Assembly (NCBI GenBank): GCA_907165065.1
Contig: OU015541.1
Coordinates: forward strand, 124,001 to 188,000
DNA length: 64,000 nt
Source of the DNA: Caprimulgus europaeus
Taxonomy: Eukaryota; Chordata; Aves; Caprimulgiformes; Caprimulgidae
Reading direction: 5' to 3'
Shown here: positions 37,730 through 54,400 of the stretch, piece after piece
How the letters are laid out: each line of letters starts with the position of its first letter
How positions within the stretch are numbered: position 1 is the stretch's first letter
Notes under the pieces: model-generated
Databases searched by the model: none
Told to the model about the DNA's origin: nothing
Seen by the model: the letters and a program-made list of their open reading frames with translations, nothing else
Program-made: the position numbers and the translations under genes

Positions 37730-37735
37730 TTTATT
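37730..37735 (-). other. SNRPB polyadenylation signal (AATAAA on minus strand)
   Basis: TTTATT on the plus strand gives AATAAA on the minus strand, about 125 bp past the SNRPB stop codon. Confidence 0.75.
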
Positions 37736-37859
37736 AAAAAGGGCAAACTTTACAAGCAGTAAATATAAAATAGACATAGCAAAGTTTTGATAGGTGGTAC
37801 TGCTCAGTTTATTCCCTTCATCAGTCTTCTCACAGTTCAGAGGTACATTACAGATTATC

Positions 37860-41280
<3,421 letters not shown>

Positions 41281-44200
41281 GGGCAGCACGGAACGTTATT
41301 GGGCGCCTTAAACTGAGTTCTGGCCCAGGCTGCGGGAGTTGCTGACTGGGTGCTGCTTTCGGCTCACTTGACTGATTAAAAAGAATAAAAAACCGGTTCT
41401 CTCCTGTTGCCTATTGCTGTCAGTTTCTATCCTTGCTGAGGGATGGTCTCTGCCCAGCCCCGTTGGAATGCGCAAGGCAGTAGTCTGCTGTCATAGCCTT
41501 AGTGGTGCAGCCCAAGGGCAGCTGTGGAAGGCTTTTGGAGGAATGTAGGCTTCCAGAGATGGAAAATCTGACCACTTGGTTCTTTGGTTTCTCTAGTGAA
41601 GTATGTTTCTCTTTGCTTGTTATATGAAAGAACACAGAAAACTGTATGTATCCCTCCAGTTGGACTCTGCTTACTCTTACGCTGCTTGCTCAGGGAAGCC
41701 CTCTTCTCTGCACGCTTGTCCGGTTAGTCACTCTGCTAATGACAGTTACACCTCTTGTTTGGCCTGTTGCTACCATCATCTGGGAACTTGCTGAGAACTG
41801 ACTAGGATGTCTTACGCATCTACAGGCTTCAGAAGCTGCAGGTATTAGTGCTCGTTGACTGGGCGATTCCACTAGGCAGCTTTTCTTTTTCATGGAATGT
41901 TCTTTCATCCTCCTCATTTTCATTCTGTGTGCAGCACACTTTGTTCTCTCTCTGTAATGAAAAGAAGATTGAGTTTGTGAATAGGGAAATTCTGTTTGAA
42001 ATACTCTAGTGGTTTTAGCTTGAAGCTTCTCAGAAGTCTCTTGAATAGTGTATTACTAGCAGCTCTGCTGATTTCTCCTTGCCTTGCAACTATCCCTATG
42101 ACACTGCTTTGTATGAAGCAGCTTGCTCTGCAGAAGCAAGGTGAGTTCATCTTTGATGGATTTCAGCTTGACTGCTGTCTCCCTGTATAAAACTTTGAGA
42201 ATTGCTTACGTGCTGTGGTTGAGAAGAATGTGCCTGAGAGACCTGTAAGTGACTGATAATCACAATTATGCAAAATTATGGTCTGCTTCTTCCCAAGAGC
42301 TTCTGAACACTCATTTTATCAAATATATCGCTGATGTGCTGCAAAATATCCACTGTAAAATTTTACATGTGTCACCTCTCTTGTCTGCAGAGATACAGTG
42401 AAATCTTTTCAAAGAATGCTTTTGACAGACATTCTCATGTTAAGAGACTGACCTGAAGTACCCCTCGTATTTGTAGTCCAGTCTTCATTGTCCTCTTCTG
42501 GAAGGCTGCTTCTGCTGAGCCGCTGATCTCTGTAGGTCCTTCAAAGGATTTGACCCAGATTGTCTGAAGAGTTTCCTCCCTTTTTAAATTTTTAATTCTT
42601 ACTTCTTCAGGCTCTGCTTACCTAGTTCATTTTGATGTTTGATTCTCTTCCTTGGTAGGCTCAAGTGGTATCTGTTCAATGGTGCTGCTGTGCAAAGAAA
42701 CGCTCCTTAAGCTCTGTTTCTTTCACTGCGTATTTGCTGTGCCTTGAGTACCGATTGGAACAGGGAACGTGGCACCCAGTCATGAGTGGGTGCTTATTTA
42801 TGGAAGAAGTTTGGGGCAGAAGTAGTCTAACCTATCAGGGCAAGTTACTTTCTGTATGCAGCTGAAAGCTTTTTTTGATATATGAAGGCAGTGCAATACA
42901 GCTTAGTTGGTTACTGTTTTCAGCGGCGAGGATATCAAGGGAGCTGCAGGTAGAGTTCATTGCCTCTAGGAGCTATGGGCAAACCTCTGTAGTGCTTTTT
43001 CTGATGAAACAGGAGACTGTATATTTATACGGCGCTTAGGGACATGGTTTAGTGGTGGACTTGTTAGGTTTACAGTTGGACTTGATGATCTTGAGGGCCT
43101 TTTCCAACCTAAATGATTCTATGATTTCTGCAGAATATCCAATAATATCAGTGGTTCTGTTTTAATGTGCACTTCCTCTTCCTGAGTGATGCATGTTCTT
43201 TGCAAGGGAGAAGACGAGTTAGAGATTTGTAAAGGGTTAGGGTTAGGCCATCATAGTTGTTGAATGGAGAACAGTGAATGTAAATCACATACCATTTGGG
43301 AACTGCCTGTCTGTTTCTAGACTTAATCGATGGAAACCTGTATATTCTGCAGACCTGGGGGTGTCATGCAAATTGGGCACTTTTTCTGGGGAATATGTAC
43401 AGAGCTGTGCTACTGCTTGTATACTAGTAACTGCCATGGTGTACTTAAAGATTTAGTTGATGAGTTACCCCTGTTTTGAGCTATTTCCTCAAAAGGCATT
43501 TGAAAATCTAAATGTGTTTTTATTTATTTTTGTGTGTGTGCGCGTGTGTGTGTAAGTCAGGAAAAGGAAGTGAGGAAGACCGATTAATAGTTTTATTAGG
43601 TTCATGTATCTCTTTTCAAGACAGAAGGATTGAGTAAGCTCCGAATTCTTATGGCTGATGCCACAGAGTACATTAGCTCAGCAGGCTTTCCTGGTTTTGC
43701 CTTGTCTCTTTATTACACTATACTTGGATGTTGGAGAAAGTCATGTTTTTAGGATCAGGAGGGACACTTCTGATTTGCAGTGTGGCATGCCTGGCTTGCT
43801 CAATAATAAGTGCTGTACAGGGGGCTGCAGTCTATCTGGGTTCAAAGCATTCCTGTCTATATGCAGATTCCCAGGTGCTTTGCTCTGCTTACGCAATGAG
43901 GCAGGGTGCTCTTCTGATCCTGGGTTCCTTATGCTTTATTACCTGAATTCCTAGTTTTATTTGAACAAAAGAAGATTAACTGCTTCAGGATGAGTGTAGA
44001 TGAAAGGAGTAGAGTCAAATTTACTGATTGTAATAGGTATGAAAATAGCACTACCAGCTGTGTGTGTGTTTAGGGTTAGAGGCCTCTTGGGAACATACTT
44101 GCTGCAAGTTAATGTGTCTGTCTTAGGAAGAGTAAATTGTATGTTTGTGCCTTGGAGAATAGAACACTGGTAATAAAAATTTGTGAAGAAAGGGCAGAAG

Positions 44201-45621
44201 ATTTGTGAAAAAATGCAGAGAAGCATTAGCACACCTGAGTTTCATATCTCTCCATGCAGTGATACCAGTCTTTGTGAGGGAAGGAAGAGGCATATGACCT
44301 AGAGAGCAGATCTCTAGGTTAGCATCTTATACAGGCCAGGCATACAAGCTAATTTCATTGATGTTCCTTTTTCCAGGACAGTCATGTAGTCCAATTTCCT
44401 GGGCCATGTATCTGCAGCTGCTTGGTCTTTGCTGATCTGTGGAAAGTTCTCCTTTACTTTCCTTGCATCAGGAAAATTCCAAAGGCTGTTAGTTTCCTTC
44501 AAGCCTTAGCATCTCTTTCCCAGTTGATCAGGGAAGTCAGGAAAGTATGTTCATCATGAAACAATGCCTCTGCTTAGTGCTGTCTCATCTCAGTTCTGGA
44601 AAAGGGGGATTGGGATGCCCCAATAGGAGAAATAGGAGCTGGGAAATTGTTCTTCAGAAGCTTGCCATGTCATTCAGGGTATGCTGGAAATTGATTCTCA
44701 GGAGGAGTCCTTAAGGACAGGACTACTTCTGTGTCCGGTCAGATCTCATTTTTGGCAGCTTGAAGCTTTTGTTCCTGAGAACTGCTGATGGGGAGGGTTG
44801 TCTCTCTCCCATGTGACTTTCTCTCTAAGGCTCTGTGGGAGAGAGCCAGGCTACTCCCTTCACCCAGGAGAGGATTCAAAAGGAACTGAACAGGTACATT
44901 TCTTCACATCCCCTTGCTACCAGATGAAGCACAAACAGCATGTCTGACAACTATCTGTGACCAAACCCCGAACACAAGCTTATGCTCTAAGGCAGATAAA
45001 GGAGTGAAAGGTAGACCTCCAGAGCAAATGCTGAGTTAACTTTTCTTCTGTGATGGACATTCATGTTTTGGATTTATAATGTTCTAGGAAGGGAATGGGA
45101 TAAAGCTGGCTGCTGGTACATTGCCTAGGAGCCTGTTTGGGTATCTGAGTGGATCAGGGTATCTGAGAATATGAATGGGGCATCAGTAAACACCAGCCCA
45201 TGGGAGGGGGGCTACCTGGACAGCATGTTCCCCCTCTAGTAGCTAAACCTAGGGAGCTATTGCTTTACTAGTTCTGTAAACTGACCTGGCAGTACAGACA
45301 GTGGGTGGCATATGGGGCTTTGCTGATCAAAGTGACTCTCCTTCTTGTGTGAGTACCACAACAAGCTCTTAGGAATGTTCCTTAGGTCATAAGGTTGGGC
45401 ATACAATTTCACAATGTGTTATTTTAGTGTGAGGCCTTAATCTCTGGTATACTGGATGTTGTCCCTGGCAGGCCCAGCAAACCATAAAGCTGGTCTTACA
45501 TAGTGTTTTGAAGCTTGGTGTTAGATGCAACACAACAATTGAAATAATTTTCAGAGAGCTGCTCACTATCCTTTCTCTTAAACAGGTGTGGGGGTGTATG
45601 CTGTTGTAAAGGTATCTGCAG
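41281..45621 (+). other. Probable 5' UTR intron region of ELMO2
   Basis: This is about 4.3 kb between the CpG island and the exon with the ELMO2 start codon. Short open stretches are not conserved-looking. I see one CR1 tail (listed separately) and otherwise nothing I can support. Human ELMO2 also has noncoding 5' exons. Confidence 0.5.
43030..43125 (+). mobile_element. CR1 LINE 3' tail fragment
   Basis: The stretch contains GGTTTAGTGGTGGACTTG, then GATGATCTTGAGGGCC and an ATTCTATGA terminal motif, the conserved 3' end of avian CR1. Only about 95 bp remain. Confidence 0.8.
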
Positions 45622-45633
45622 GAGTCCGGAGCA

Positions 45634-48600
45634 ATGCCACCACCTTCGGACATTGTGAAAGTAGCTGTTGAGTGGCCAGGTGCCAATGCCCAGCTGCTGG
45701 AAATAGATCAGGTGAGACCTGGTAACTAGATGGGGGAGGAAATGCACCACAACCTTGATACTGGAATGTGGGAAGCATGGAAATGGGCAGTGTTCCTTTC
45801 TGTTTGAGAGGAACATGGCTACTGAGGACTCTCTTTTTGTTCTAGAAAAGGCCTCTTGCATCCATCATCAAGGAGGTCTGTGATGGGTGAGTAGTTCTCT
45901 GGGAACCCTTGTGAAGAAAGTCTGTCCCTCTGACAAATCTTGTTGGGGTACTGTGGAAAGTCTCTACTGCTTACGTGTGATCCATGCTGCCTGCTGCCAG
46001 TTTTGGCCATGGAATGGGCTAGGGTTTAAATCGGGAAGAAAAAGATCTCCTGGAAAGCAGGGGTTTTGCATCTTTATTCCACTTCTGAACGTGTGCATAT
46101 ATATGCCCCTAAGGTCAGTGTCTCTGAAGATTGGCCCATCTTGCTGTTCCTGAAGTGCAGGCCTCTTCAGACATTCTACAGAGCTTGACAGAGTAGACTG
46201 AAGTCTCTTTCCCCCTCAAGAGGAAGGTGTTTTCTCTCCTCTTTGGGAGACCTAATTTCTCATGTTAAATCTTTGCTTCAGAGTTCTTCTCCACCCTCCT
46301 GGGATCAAGCTCCTGTTCCTAATTGAGAGCCAGAAAAAAGAGGAGGAAGAAGCTTATGTATCCTTCTTCTTCCTCTGCCAGGTGGTCATTGCCAAACCCT
46401 GAATACTACACCTTGCGGTATGCTGATGGTCCTCAGCTGTACATCACAGAGCAGGTCAGTGTGAGGGGTAGCAGTGATGTCCCGAGCAAGAGTGCAGAAT
46501 GCCTTGGACTAGCGCTGTGGAACAATACTGTCCTAATCCTTGAGGGGCAGCATCTCTGCTATCAAAAATACTCAGACTTCAATGGTGTCATTCAACTGTG
46601 GAGCCTACCACTTCCCCCTTTGCATGCTTATAGGTGTGAGGACCCAGTGATGCAATGCAATACCTTCAGTAGGCTTGTGTAGTATAGGAACTCCTTTACT
46701 TGTGCATACAAATGTGCATTGTAGATCCAGTTGCATTCTTTCCCTCCTGCTTTTCTGCAATTTAAAGTTTATGTTTTCTTTCAGACTCGCTGTGACATCA
46801 AGAATGGAACTATACTACAACTGGCAATCTCCCCGGTAATTGCTTCCTCACATTCCTTTTTCTCACTAGCTATCCTCATATGAAAGGCTGTTTCTTGCCT
46901 CTCAGCTTTTCTTTCTCCTTCTCCCCAATCTGTAGGGGGCTTATCTTTCTTGTGGGCCATTCTGCACAATGAGGCATACACTCTTGTTTTCCTTCTTGGT
47001 TGCAGTGTGTGTCGTTCCTTGGATTCCTTGGATGCTCTGCCCTTTTATAGGACTTCCTGTAAATAAATCCAGTCTACTTTTTATTGTGTCTCCTAGATTA
47101 GTATATTGTAAAGTATCTGATAGATGCATTCGCAATATAAGTGCAGTTAATATCATCAGTTGGAAAGCAACAGCAAGTTAATATCATCAGTTGGAAAGCA
47201 ACAGCACTGGTGACTTAATGCAGAAATTACAAGAAGAGAAAAATTTGATGCAGAGGGGGGTCGTTCCTAGTGAATTTTTGCTATTGTGACCTCAACAGTT
47301 GCCTTTTGCAGACTTGCTGCAGCTTCCTTTTTATTGAAATTCTTAAACTTTTTTTTGTGCAAGTGTCATGGCATATATCTGAGAGTGAGTAGAACGAGAA
47401 GAAGTTACTTGAATGAGAGGATATCATTGATCTGCGTCTGAGAAAACTTAGAATGTCATGCGGATACACAAAATGAGCTTGTCCTTCTCTTTGAATCTAT
47501 GAGAGATTCTTTTTAACATTGTATTTCCTTAATGGTCTCACTTCATATTTCTGTATCCACCTCCACTCACCTCACCAAGAAGAAAAACAAGCATTTACCC
47601 TAACATATAAAACAGCATTTTACTCGCCTCCTGCTTGGCTGTGACTGTTGCTGAGTGCAGCCTTTTTTTAGTCTGTCTTAGACTTGCTGACTGCTGGTAC
47701 TTTATCCTCTTATTGCTGGTACCTCTCTACCCTTGCTGTGCTCTCTCTGCCCATCCATGGACTTCTGACAGAACGCTGATGCTGGCAGAACTCAGTCTGC
47801 AGGTGACTAGTCTTCATCTGGCATCATCCCTCTTTCCTTGCAGTCTAGGGCAGCTCGCCAGCTGATGGAGAGGATCCAGTCGCACAGTATGGAAGCCAGA
47901 CTGGATGCCATGAAGGAACTGGCTAAACTTTCAGCAGATGTGACCTTTGCCACAGAGTTCATCAACATGGAAGGGATTACAGTCCTGACACGGCTTGTGG
48001 AGAGCGGAACCAAGCTTCTGTCCCAGTAAGTTTCCTGTATTCCAGGACTCTGGAGCACGGCCTTCAAATAAGTGGATAATTTTGCTTGCTGAAGTGGCAT
48101 TAAGCAACTAACTTCATAGCAAATGCTGATCTATTAATTGAGACAAAATTTTTCTAGTCATTTGCTAAACTCAATGAGGCAAAAGAGGAGACGTTTATGA
48201 TGTATGAAACTTGCATTGGAAAGTCACTGATTATTTAAATTACTTTTGTTACCTTTCTTGTGGTCATAGTCTCCTCGAGCAGCTATTCATCTGCAGTCTA
48301 AGGGAGAAGGTATCCTATGAAAAACCCACATGCAGTTGCACACAAGAACGTTCCTGTAGGACTGGTGGCATGTACGTGCCAGTCAACAGCAAGCATGTTC
48401 CTGGCTCTTGTCTGTGTGGTCAGTACTTTTTGACCTGCATGATAAGAAGAGTAGCTATGAAGGCCAAAGAGAATGGAAATGGAAAGGGCTAAGGAATGTA
48501 TAGCAGAGAAAGTATTAGTCTTCAGTCTCCAACAGTTTTCAGCTTTTAGGCTTCCTGAGCAGAAATTGTATTGCTTTGTTTTAAGAACCGTTGGATGTTT

Positions 48601-51376
48601 CTTCCATAGGTTTTCCTTTTTAATTTTAAATGAATTTATCCTTTTGACATCTACAGCACTGTGTGGAAATGAAGTTCCACAGTTACTTCTCCTGTAAGGA
48701 AAAAAAATACTTCCTCTATTTTGAACAGGTCACCTGATACTCATTTGGTTTCCTCTACATATTTTGTTGAGAAATTGTGAACTCCTCTGTCTTCTCTGTA
48801 CCATTCATAACCATACTGATCTCTGTCTCGTGTCAACACTTAGGCCTGCCTTTTCTAAGCTGCAGTCTTAGTCCATTAACACTATAACTTTGGCAGCTAT
48901 TCCAGAGTGCCAGTCATTGTTTCCATGCTTCCCCTAGCTCCTAGCTCTTTCCATTACTACTGCGCTGTTGTGGGGAAGTTTGTTTGTAACTTTTTATCAG
49001 TCTGGAACCTGATCATTTAATTTCTACCTTTTTGTTTCTTGTCTTTCAGTCAGTTTGTAAGTTCTATCTTAAAAACAAACAAAAAAAACCTGGGAAAAAA
49101 ACTCAGCTCTGATCTGGAAGTTTCCCCAGGCACATTCATGGTGAACTCTGATGCAAATAATTCACTTGGCTTTTCCACTGTAGTTGTTCTGTTTCATTGA
49201 AATCACTTTAAAAATCTTGATAACTTATTGTCAAAACATTTATAGGTCTTCTATTTTCTTATATGTTAGCAAGTAATATGTTTTCAGCATGTTTTGCAAT
49301 CTTTCCCTCAGTCTCTTTTACCTTTCTGTTTTGTGATTATGTATTACATGTTCCACAATTCATGCTGTGCTTTCATTTTGTTTCAAGCCAGGTCCCAGTA
49401 TTTACAGAATGAGAATTCATTTTTCTTTGTTTTTCTCTGATGTCAGAACATGTTTATTCATTTTGTTTGTGTGTGTGTGGAGGGGTTATAATTTCCAAAG
49501 ATGTTTGCATATTTTGTGATATAAATTTGCTCTGGAGCTCAAATCTGACAACTGTTGAAAAACGTAGCGTTAGCAGATGGTTTAGATTTTCAGTTGATAA
49601 GCTTAAAAAGCTTTCACCTTTTCAAGTTTGGTCTTTTTTTAACTGATGATCATTATACTGAATATTCTGGATTTTGCTGGGGTTTTTTGGGTTTGTTTTT
49701 TTTTCCCCTCATGTGAAAGTGTTGAATTTGAGTAGTGATACTTTACACTGCTCAGGAATAAATACTGCATTGCTGCTTCTGTTGTTATTCCTTTGACTAA
49801 CCAAGTACTGATCCAGGTGGTTGTGAGTCTCTGGTGGCAGGACTAGGGACTTACTGTTGCTTGTTTTAATTTGTGCTTGTAATCAGGAAAAATAAAATAC
49901 GATTCTACAAAACAGTAAAATTATCTTCATAAATGCAAATACTTTATTGCTCCCCCAGCTGCCAAACTGTAGCCTGTTTTATTAGGAGAAGGTGGTGACA
50001 TTTTTCTCTTATCCAGCTTATTGAGCTCAGACAGGCTTTTTCCGAGCTACCAGATCTCTTGTAACTGCATTCTTCATATTCTCAGTTACAGTGAGATGTT
50101 GGCTTTCACTCTGACTGCCTTCTTGGAGCTCATGGACCATGGTATTGTCTCTTGGGACATGGTCTCAATAACCTTCATCAAACAGGTCAGTTTGGGTAAA
50201 GCAGGTGAGTGGATGCTATTTCTTTTCATGCTTTGATGCAGCTTCCAGGAAGAGCAAGATGACTCTGAGAAGCTGAGGTGTCACTGAGAGCACAGTGCAC
50301 CCAGAGTTCTGAGGCCTGTCTCCCTTAGCTTGTCTCGCTCACCACAATGTTTCCTGGATGGGCATCTGTTGACCTGCTGGTTCGTCTGTTTTCAGATTGC
50401 AGGGTATGTGAGTCAGCCTATGGTAGATGTCTCCATTCTTCAACGATCCCTAGCCATTCTAGAAAGCATGGTGCTAAACAGTCAGACTCTGTATCAGAAG
50501 ATAGCAGAAGAGATCACCGTGGGGCAGCTGATTTCTCATCTGCAAGTGTGAGTGTCCACCCAACAGTAGTGTGATTTAAATCAATTTTATTAATAGCTGT
50601 GAAGTTGAAAATACACCCTTTTCTGTTTAAAACACTTAAAGATGCTCTTTTTAAAGTATCACTGATATGACATCTTACTTGAACTTTAGGATTTCTCACA
50701 GATTTTTTTTTTAAAGTAAGATCCTGGAAAAATATGTTCTGGGTTCTGGAAACACATAAGCACATGAGTATATGTCTTGAACAAAGATATTTTACAATAT
50801 TAAAGTTTAAAGTATGTTAAAGATATTTTAGTTTGTTACATGCTCATATGCTCAAGTGCTTCCAGAACACAGGAGGTTGCTGAACAAAGTATCTATGCAG
50901 GGCATATTGTAGAAAGGGAGGCTGGAAAGCAAGTCAAAATATGCTGGTGTTTGTTTGGCACAACTATCAGGAGGGAACAATCTTTAGCAGAGGATAGGTT
51001 TTGGAAGAACAAGTCCATGGAAACAAGTCTGAAGAGGAGAAATTAATTTAAAAATTGTTTTGCTGTGTCAAAAAGCAAGCAGTGTGGTAAAAAGAGCAGC
51101 AAATGACGAAAAGGGGAGTAGAAGAGATGAAGTCAGAGACCTGCAAAGCTTGGAAGCCCAAGGAAAACCTAAGATGATGCATGAATATTTGCATGTTTGA
51201 AGTATGGCAGATTGACCAAAATTAGGAAGATGTGGAAGGGAGCAGTAGAATAAAGGATATGGTTGTTATCCACAGATATGCCGGGGATAAATACCAAAGT
51301 GGGGAAAATAGCTATTTAAGCTAGAAGATGTTTTAGCTTTAGATGTTTTATAAAAGTTATTTTTTTATATATATAT

Positions 51377-51413
<37 letters not shown>

Positions 51414-54400
51414 ATATACACACATACTTTTTTTTTTAAGTGTACACACACACAAGTTCATTTAGATGATGCACTGGACTTCAGTTAATCAGAAGAGCTT
51501 GAAGTTCTGCAGAAGTCTCCCAAGAGTGTATTGGGTCTGGCTGAGTTGGAGTTAATTTTCTGCATAGCAGCCTTCAGTTCTATGCTTTTTATTGGTAGCT
51601 AGAAAGGTGCTGGTAACACAACAGTGTTTTGGCTGCTGCTGAGCAGTGCTTAGCACAGCATTGAGGCTGTCTCCAACATTTTCCTCTCAGCAGTGTGCTG
51701 GGAATGGCCAAGATCTTGGGAGGGCACACAGCCAGGACAGCTGACTCAAGCTGACCAAAGAGATATTCCATACCATATGATGTAAGCTCAGCAATAAAAG
51801 CTAAGAGAAGCCCAGGGACACAGCTTTTGTTTGTGTGAAATTTGGCTTCTGGAGCAACTGCTTCGCATCCTGAAGCCCTGCTTCCAGGAAAGTGGATGGG
51901 CATCACTTGCTGATGGGGGAAGTAAAGAAAAAGATCTTTTGTTGCTTCTGCGTGCAGCCTTGGCTTGTGTTTTATTAAACTGTCTTTCTCTTGACTCCTG
52001 AGGGTTTTTTCCATCTTATTTTCTCCCCTGCCTTGTCCTGCTGAGGAGGGGAGTGATAGAGCAGCTTGGTGGCCACCTGGCATCCAGCCAAGGTCAACCC
52101 ACCACAAAGAATAGTAGTATAGCAAGAAACGAAACTGGATTTGATAGAGCATCAAGATGGGGGTGGAAAAGAGTGTGGTCAACATTTGGAAGCTTGTTCA
52201 GAACATCACAAGTGAAACCACATGCTGTGCATGATCTAGGAAGGAACTAAGCACCCTTTACCTGTAGAAGCTCTTCAGTGAAAGTAAGGCATGTGGCTTG
52301 GGCCAAACTATTTGAGCTTGGAAGGCAATGCCATGAAGAACGGCATGCTTCCCACTTAGGTCCATTTGTATTTGGTGGCTTCCATTGACATAGGGGAGAA
52401 AAATTACTTGCTCCATATAAGTTTCTAGTTGTATCCATATAACAGACAACAGTATAACTAGGCTTTACAGTGGCAGATTCAGCATTGGAAATGAATTGTG
52501 GTGGTGTGGAACTCTGAGCTCTGCTGGGTGGCAATCTGCACTATCTTCTGAATAATGGAGCTATCAGTCAGCAATTTCTGTCAGCTTTTTGCAGGCCTTG
52601 TGAAGAGTTGGATGGCATGAAAATAGATTATCTCAGTCCTGCTTGTCCATTGAAATGCAAGATGGCTGTATCAAATGTTCTTATGGTGCAGGCAAAGCAG
52701 CAAGCTGTAATATTCTGTACTGTCTATTCTCTTAATGAACCTCCCATTTTTGTTTCTGCAGTTCAAACCAAGAGATTCAGACATACGCCATTGCCCTCAT
52801 CAATGCCCTCTTCCTGAAGGCACCTGAGGACAAGAGACAGGTTTGTTCTTGCTTTTTGACTTTAAACCTGAAAAATGGTTACTGGCTGGCTATTTACTTT
52901 ATGCCTCAGAAATTGTACTCTCTGGGCAAGGCAGACCTCGGACCTTGCCAAGAATTTAAGTAGCTGTTTCAGTGTAACAACTTAAGAGAAAAAGTACCAT
53001 CCCATTAATAATGTGTTCTGGAGCAGCGTATCTATGTTTAGGAGACACTCAGAAAGGAATCTGAAAGGCCTTAAGAGACAGAAAGTAATCCTCTATACAG
53101 CATGGAATTTTGTTGGAAGAAAGTTAATTCCATAAGGAAGAGGTAGGCTGGGTAGAGTCCTTGGGGTTGTATGTACTTACTAAACAAACACTCCAGCTCC
53201 CACTCCCCCAAAAAAGGGACCTTTCTTAAGTCATAGGGAGATACTCCCACTGACAATTGAGGAATGAAACACCTGTCCTGCTCTGAGGAAAACCCAAAGA
53301 TCTAAAATACATGCAAGATGTGCATATGTCTGTATTGTGTAACTTTTCTGTGTTAAGCCTTTCTTCTCTAGTGCCTTGTTTGTGCCTTATTTCTGGACTC
53401 TGAGCTAAATCCTGTCTGCTTCTTTTTGTGCCTTTTTTTTGCTTTCTGCCAGCAGGACAAGCTCCTTAACCCACTAGACCTGCCCATCACTGTAAGTAAC
53501 TCAAGCCTGGGGGCTGGTCCTGCAGAACTGTAGGCATGTTAGCTTTTCTCCAGTTATGCCTCTTCTGTCTCAGAGGTACAGGCTTCAGATAGCGAATGAG
53601 CCTAGGGAGAAGGGCGGGAGGAGTTCTGAGGATGTACTTAGATTGTGAAGGGGAGAAGAATCAGTAGCAGGAGAAATCTTGAATGACTTATTGTGCACAC
53701 AAGATAATAGAGATGATAGTAAAAGGAAATTGATACTACAAGACTGACCAGGTGAACCAGTTTTAAAACTGGAACCAGTTCTTTAGCAGTCTGGGGCTAC
53801 TTAAACTTACTACAGGCTGATTTTATACTCCATATCTCACTTGTGTTAGTGACAGTCTCGTATCCAGCTGTGTCCTTCTAAAGGTAGAGCTGTTTGTCTG
53901 TGAAGAGTAGTCACAAAACTTAAGGCTGTCTGGGGACAAGAGCATACATTCTGCCTAATGTGTGACTTCTCCCTTATGGGAATTGTGCTATGAGAATTTT
54001 TTTTTTCCCCACACTGTCTCTAGGGGAATCACTGCTCTTGTTAATAGGTTGATTTGAAACCTGATGTATCTTGAGATTCTGGTACACTGCTTAGATTTTC
54101 TGGGTGGTACAGAGAATGCTCCACTTTTGCCAAGGATGCAGTGCCTTCACAGGGGAAACTGTGGTCTTAATAAATGTTACATAGTATTTCTAAAATTTAT
54201 GGATGTGCTTAACACATGAAAATCAGGAAGAACATAGTCCTCTGTTGGTAATTTGGCCAAGATACTAAACTTCACAGCAAACAAAATTACAAAGGATCTT
54301 TCATGTCTCCTTTTTTTTTTTCCCTCTTTTTAATTGTTTGGGGTTTTTTAAAACCTTGAGCACAATCCACATGACTGCAAAGATCCATAAAGATGATTAA

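Noticed and set aside
51589-52185. 198-codon minus-strand open reading frame
   Set aside because: It lies across the LTR and its sequence is the LTR read through; no protein family signal.
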